From the NCBI RefSeq assembly GCF_004022465.1, contig NZ_SAVA01000002.1:248001-312000 (forward strand): a stretch of 64,000 nucleotides of DNA, in the 5' to 3' direction. Positions 60,836 through 64,000 of the stretch are shown in pieces. The notes beneath the pieces are model-generated. The model saw only the letters and a list, made by a program, of their open reading frames with translations, made no database searches and was not told the origin of the DNA. Made by a program: the position numbers and the translations under genes. The DNA is from Rhodobacter huangdaonensis (GTDB taxonomy: Bacteria; Pseudomonadota; Alphaproteobacteria; Rhodobacterales; Rhodobacteraceae). Numbering within the stretch: the first letter of the stretch is position 1; every line of letters starts with the position of its first letter.

Positions 60836-61285
60836 CTAATTCGTGGCGAGGAGGGCGCTGACCAGCCCGACCACTGCCACCACCTTCAGCGTGCTGTCGT
60901 CGACGCGGACGATGGTGTCGTCGAGCACGCGGTAATGCTGGTGCACGGGCGGCGCGGGCAGGCGGCTGTTCCGTGCCCGCTGGAAGACCGCGGCCTTGCG
61001 GGCCGATTCGCCGACATGCGGGCGGGCGGTTTTCTGCAGGGAGACCTTGGCCGGGTGCGCGGATTTCGATGGCGTGGCGGTCCTCGGACCGCTGGCCTTG
61101 TGCGACGGCTGGGCGTTCCGGGGCTGAGCTTTCTGCCCTGGCGCGCCGTCGCATTTGCGTGCGCCGTCGGACGTCATGACGCAGGCGGATCGCGTCCCCT
61201 GTGCCGACGCCATCGGTGCGGCAAGGCTGACGGCAAGGCTTGCCACCAGTGCCGCCAGGACGGATTTGCGCGTGGTGATCTGCAT
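60836..61285 (-). CDS. Small secreted basic protein, unknown function
   Basis: 149 residues with a signal peptide (VLAALVASLAVSLAAPMASA). The mature part has one Cys pair (SACVMTSDGARKC), then a long basic, Ala/Pro/Lys-rich disordered region (about 50-105), and ends TIVRVDDSTLKVVAVVGLVSALLATN (given as IVRVDDSTLKVV and GLVSALLATN). The last ten residues closely echo the end of the 126-residue protein (IGAVSALLN). GGGAG lies nine bases before the ATG at 61285; upstream in-frame ATGs lack a ribosome site. Confidence 0.62.
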   Translation of the reverse strand: MQITTRKSVLAALVASLAVSLAAPMASAQGTRSACVMTSDGARKCDGAPGQKAQPRNAQPSHKASGPRTATPSKSAHPAKVSLQKTARPHVGESARKAAVFQRARNSRLPAPPVHQHYRVLDDTIVRVDDSTLKVVAVVGLVSALLATN

Positions 61286-61373
61286 GAAACTGCTCTCCCT
61301 CATGACCGTGACCATGAGGGCGAAACGGCCGGGGAGAGACATTCCGTCGCACCCCCGGCCGGATTTTGCCGCC

Positions 61374-62246
61374 TCAGCCGCGGTGACGCGCCGCAAGCCG
61401 CGGCAGCATCGCCGAGAAATCCTTGCCGCGGCCGTCCTCGGCCTCGACGAAGGTGGCGTAAAGCGCCGCCGCGAGCTGCCCCATCGGGGTGTCGGCATCG
61501 GCCGCCTCGGCCGCCTGCTGGCTCAGCCGCAGGTCCTTCAGCATCAGCTCGGCCGCGAAGCCGGGCTTGTAGTCGTTGTCGGCGGGCGAGGTAGGGCCCA
61601 CGCCCGGGGCCGGGCAATAGGCGTTCATCGTCCAGCTGTAGCCCGAGGACGTCGAAACGACGTCGAACATCCTCGAGCGGTCGAGGCCGAGCTTGTCGGC
61701 AAGCGCGAAGGCCTCGCAGGTGGCGATCATGGTGACGCCGAGTATCATGTTGTTGCAGATCTTCGCGGCCTGACCGGCGCCCGAGGCGCCGCAATGCACC
61801 GCCTTCTGCCCCATGATGTCGAACAGCGGCTGCACCGTGGCGAAGGCCGCATCCGGTCCGCCGACCATGAAGGTCAGCGTGCCCGCCGTCGCCCCGCCGA
61901 CGCCGCCCGAGACCGGCGCGTCAAGGGCCGCAAGCCCGGCCGCCACCGCCTGTTCGGCCACCGCCCGCGCGCTTTCCACATCGACGGTCGAGCAGTCGCA
62001 CAGCACCGCGCCCTTCGGCATCGCCGGGATCACCTCGACCGCCACGGCGCGCAGGATCGCGCCATTCGGCAGCATGGTGAAGACGACCTCGGCGCCCTGC
62101 GCCGCCGCCGCCGCGGAAGCGGCCTTTGCCACCCCCTCGGGCATTGGCGCGCTGAGGTCGAAGCCCGTCACCTCATGCCCTGCCTTCACCAGGTTGGCGG
62201 CCATCGGCCCGCCCATGTTCCCAAGTCCGATGAAACCGATCTTCAT
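61374..62246 (-). CDS. mmsB: 3-Hydroxyisobutyrate dehydrogenase
   Basis: 290 residues. Motifs: the NAD-binding GFIGLGNMGGPMAANL, the substrate-site DAPVSGGVGGATAGTL, and GAGQAAKICNNMIL with the catalytic Lys near 170. It oxidises 3-hydroxyisobutyrate to methylmalonate semialdehyde in valine breakdown. It is last in a minus-strand unit after the acyl-CoA dehydrogenase and the 3-hydroxyisobutyryl-CoA hydrolase, which supports the pathway call over other beta-hydroxyacid dehydrogenases. Confidence 0.93.
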   Translation of the reverse strand: MKIGFIGLGNMGGPMAANLVKAGHEVTGFDLSAPMPEGVAKAASAAAAAQGAEVVFTMLPNGAILRAVAVEVIPAMPKGAVLCDCSTVDVESARAVAEQAVAAGLAALDAPVSGGVGGATAGTLTFMVGGPDAAFATVQPLFDIMGQKAVHCGASGAGQAAKICNNMILGVTMIATCEAFALADKLGLDRSRMFDVVSTSSGYSWTMNAYCPAPGVGPTSPADNDYKPGFAAELMLKDLRLSQQAAEAADADTPMGQLAAALYATFVEAEDGRGKDFSAMLPRLAARHRG

Positions 62247-62276
62247 GTTTCCTCCCAATGTGTTGTGCCGCAAACT

Positions 62277-63326
62277 TCAGGCAGTCTCGAAGGCGATCTC
62301 CCAGTCCCGCGGCAGGGGGTCGAGCAGCGCCGAAACCTCGGCCATCGGCAGCGTCTCGAGGCTGTATTTCCAGCTCGGGTTGCGGTCCTTGTCGATGATC
62401 TGCGCACGCACGCCCTCGAGGAAATCGGCCTTCTCGACCGCGCGCAGGGTGAAGCGGAACTCGTTCGACAGGGCGTCGCGGATGGTGGGCGTGGCGCGCG
62501 TCATCCGCACGAGGCGCAGCGTCGCCTCCTCGGACAGCGCCGAGTTGCGGCACAGGATGGCGAGCGTCTCGGTGGCGAAATGCGTGCCCGAGGCCTCGAG
62601 CGCGGCGACGATCTCGTGGATGTCGCGCCCGCCAAAGGCAGCCTCGATCTGCGGTCGGAGATCGGCGAGCCGCCCCTTCGTGGTCGGCACGCGGCCCTTC
62701 GGCAGCACCGCGGGATCGCCGGTCGCGATCAGCTGCGCCTTCGCCGCCTCCCACTCCGCCTCGGGCAGGTAGAGATCGGCAAAGCCCGCATAGATCGCAT
62801 CGCCCGCGCCGATCCGGCTGCCGGTGACGCCGAGGTATTCGCCGATGCGGCCGGGCGCCTTCGCCAGCAGCAGCGTGCCGCCGACGTCGGGGATCAGCCC
62901 GATGCCGGTTTCCGGCATGGCGATCTGCGTGGTGTCGCCCACCACCCGGTGATGCGCATGGCCGCCGACGCCGACGCCGCCGCCCATCACGAAGCCCTGC
63001 ATGAAGGAGACGACGGGTTTGCCATATTCCGCGAGCCGGGCGTTCATCCGGTATTCCTCGCGCCAGAAGCGCGGCCCGGTGGTGAAATCGCCGGCGCGGC
63101 CCTGATGATAGATCTTGGCGATGTCGCCGCCGGCGCAGAAGGCACGCTCGCCCACGGCGTCGATCACCACCACCGCAACCTCGGCATCGTCGCGCCAGTC
63201 GCTCAGCGCCCGGTCGATCGCCGCCGCCATCTCGGCGTCGAGCGCATTGAGCGCCTTCGGCCGGTTGAAGGTGAGCCGCCCGGCGCGGCCCTCCTTGCGC
63301 ACGATCATCGTCGGCTCTTCGGTCAT
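62277..63326 (-). CDS. 3-Hydroxyisobutyryl-CoA hydrolase (enoyl-CoA hydratase superfamily)
   Basis: 349 residues, longer than enoyl-CoA hydratases (about 260) and typical of HIBYL-CoA hydrolase. Crotonase-fold motifs: RPKALNALD, AFCAGGDIAKI, oxyanion-hole GFVMGGGVGVGGHAHHRV and PETGIGLIPDVGGTLLL with the catalytic Glu. It releases CoA from 3-hydroxyisobutyryl-CoA in valine catabolism. Its ATG shares one base with the stop of the acyl-CoA dehydrogenase gene (TGATG), so translation is coupled. Confidence 0.92.
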   Translation of the reverse strand: MTEEPTMIVRKEGRAGRLTFNRPKALNALDAEMAAAIDRALSDWRDDAEVAVVVIDAVGERAFCAGGDIAKIYHQGRAGDFTTGPRFWREEYRMNARLAEYGKPVVSFMQGFVMGGGVGVGGHAHHRVVGDTTQIAMPETGIGLIPDVGGTLLLAKAPGRIGEYLGVTGSRIGAGDAIYAGFADLYLPEAEWEAAKAQLIATGDPAVLPKGRVPTTKGRLADLRPQIEAAFGGRDIHEIVAALEASGTHFATETLAILCRNSALSEEATLRLVRMTRATPTIRDALSNEFRFTLRAVEKADFLEGVRAQIIDKDRNPSWKYSLETLPMAEVSALLDPLPRDWEIAFETA

Positions 63327-64000
63327 CAGTCTCGCTCCGCCAGCACGGCGCGGCTGACGATCAGCCGCATGATTTCATTCGTCCCCTCGAGGATCTGGTG
63401 CACGCGCAGGTCGCGCACGATCTTCTCGATGCCGTAATCGGCAAGGTAGCCATAGCCACCATGCAGTTGCAGGCACTGGTTGGCCACCTCGAACGCGGCG
63501 TCGGTGACGTAAAGCTTTGCCATGGCGCAGAATTTCGTTGCATCCGGGGCGCCGGCGTCAAGCTTCCAGGCGGCCTGACGCAGGAAGGTGCGGGCCGATT
63601 GCAGCTTCACCTCCATCTCGGCCAGACGGAACTGCAGCGCCTGGAAGCCGTCGAGCGTGCGGCCGAAGGCCTTGCGCTCGCCCATGTAGACGAGCGTCGC
63701 GTCGAAGGCCGCCTGCGCCCCGCCAAGCGCCGAGGCGGCGATGTTGAGCCGCCCGCCGTCAAGCCCGGCCATGGCATAGGCAAAGCCCCGGCCTTCCTCG
63801 CCGACCAGATTTTCGGCCGGGATCACGCAATCGTCGAACTGCACCTGCGCGGTGGGCTGGGCGCGCCAGCCCATCTTGTCCTCGAGCGCACCGAAGCTGA
63901 GCCCGGGGGTGCCCGCCTCGATCACCATGCAGGAGATGCCCTTCGGCCCGTCGCCGCCGCTGCGCACCATCGTCAGATAGGCGTCCGAATAGCTGCCGCC
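63326..64000 (-). CDS. Acyl-CoA dehydrogenase (isobutyryl-CoA type), N-terminus outside the window
   Basis: The C-terminal 224 residues of an acyl-CoA dehydrogenase; the frame stays open to the right edge. Visible: the end of the middle beta domain (DKMGWRAQPTAQVQFDDC), then the helical domain with YMGERKAFGRTLDGFQALQFRLAEME (given as ERKAFGRTLDGFQ) and QLHGGYGYL, IEKIVRDLRVHQILEGTNEIMR; the Glu of LEGTNEI is at the catalytic-base position of this group. From the operon with HIBYL-CoA hydrolase and mmsB, it is most likely isobutyryl-CoA dehydrogenase. Confidence 0.9.
   Translation of the reverse strand, partial: GGSYSDAYLTMVRSGGDGPKGISCMVIEAGTPGLSFGALEDKMGWRAQPTAQVQFDDCVIPAENLVGEEGRGFAYAMAGLDGGRLNIAASALGGAQAAFDATLVYMGERKAFGRTLDGFQALQFRLAEMEVKLQSARTFLRQAAWKLDAGAPDATKFCAMAKLYVTDAAFEVANQCLQLHGGYGYLADYGIEKIVRDLRVHQILEGTNEIMRLIVSRAVLAERD

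Overview
This 64 kb window is GC-rich chromosomal DNA from an alphaproteobacterium, most likely a member of the Rhodobacterales (Rhodobacteraceae/Paracoccaceae, Rhodobacter-like). Reasons: strongly G/C-biased codon use throughout; a Hint-domain protein and a SqrR/BigR-type ArsR regulator of the kinds common in that group; an alphaproteobacterial LexA box (GTTC-N7-GTTC) before uvrA; and several copies of a two-hairpin intergenic repeat of a style I associate with Rhodobacteraceae genomes. Gene density is high. I see no tRNA, rRNA, transposase, prophage or CRISPR array. Two genes are cut by the window edges: an RND adaptor on the left and an acyl-CoA dehydrogenase on the right.

Layout. 0-3.6 kb: an RND pump pair (adaptor end + permease). 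3.8-9.9 kb: Fe-superoxide dismutase, host-attachment-like protein, RarD-type permease, LOG-family enzyme, LysM protein and an Atm1-type ABC exporter. 10.0-13.7 kb: a YfgM-like / BamB-like / Der GTPase operon joining outer-membrane assembly to ribosome biogenesis. 13.8-15.9 kb: TspO-like membrane protein and serS. 16.0-21.5 kb: a second RND pump with an operator-like ATTC-N8-GAAT palindrome, a small secreted Cys-containing protein, a SqrR/BigR-like regulator and a 36-codon membrane ORF. 21.6-24.5 kb: CorA, a ClpP-like lipoprotein, a retropepsin-like protease and MarC. 24.6-27.0 kb: tatABC translationally coupled to a DUF815 AAA ATPase. 27.2-30.5 kb: AspT-like antiporter, AhpD-like peroxidase and exonuclease III. 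30.6-32.3 kb: a compositionally odd membrane protein with a 94-residue Ala/His/Ser/Thr repeat tract. 32.3-41.2 kb: erpA, dgt, osmC, prfC, PBP1A, prfB and a P-loop kinase-like protein. 41.2-46.0 kb: Hint protein, DUF2189-like membrane protein, bactofilin + M23 peptidase pair and Bcp peroxiredoxin. 46.1-55.3 kb: AsmA-like giant protein, queA, two MFS transporters, DUF924 protein and lpd. 55.4-61.3 kb: rhodanese, uvrA, three small secreted proteins, a DUF2892 protein and a Crp/Fnr regulator. 61.4-64.0 kb: a valine-catabolism operon (acyl-CoA dehydrogenase, 3-hydroxyisobutyryl-CoA hydrolase, 3-hydroxyisobutyrate dehydrogenase).

Most of the window is housekeeping. The pieces that look connected beyond simple adjacency are: (i) a possible sulfide/persulfide regulon, in which a SqrR/BigR-like repressor keeps the two redox cysteines at the same 66-residue spacing as SqrR, and ATTC-N8-GAAT palindromes lie upstream of the second RND pump and of the rhodanese gene; (ii) five copies of a two-hairpin repeat in which the first stem changes sequence from copy to copy but stays paired, while the second stem is nearly constant; (iii) the repeat-tract membrane protein, which carries an exact 60-base duplication and looks acquired or fast-evolving. 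All functions are inferred from reading the sequence; no search was run.
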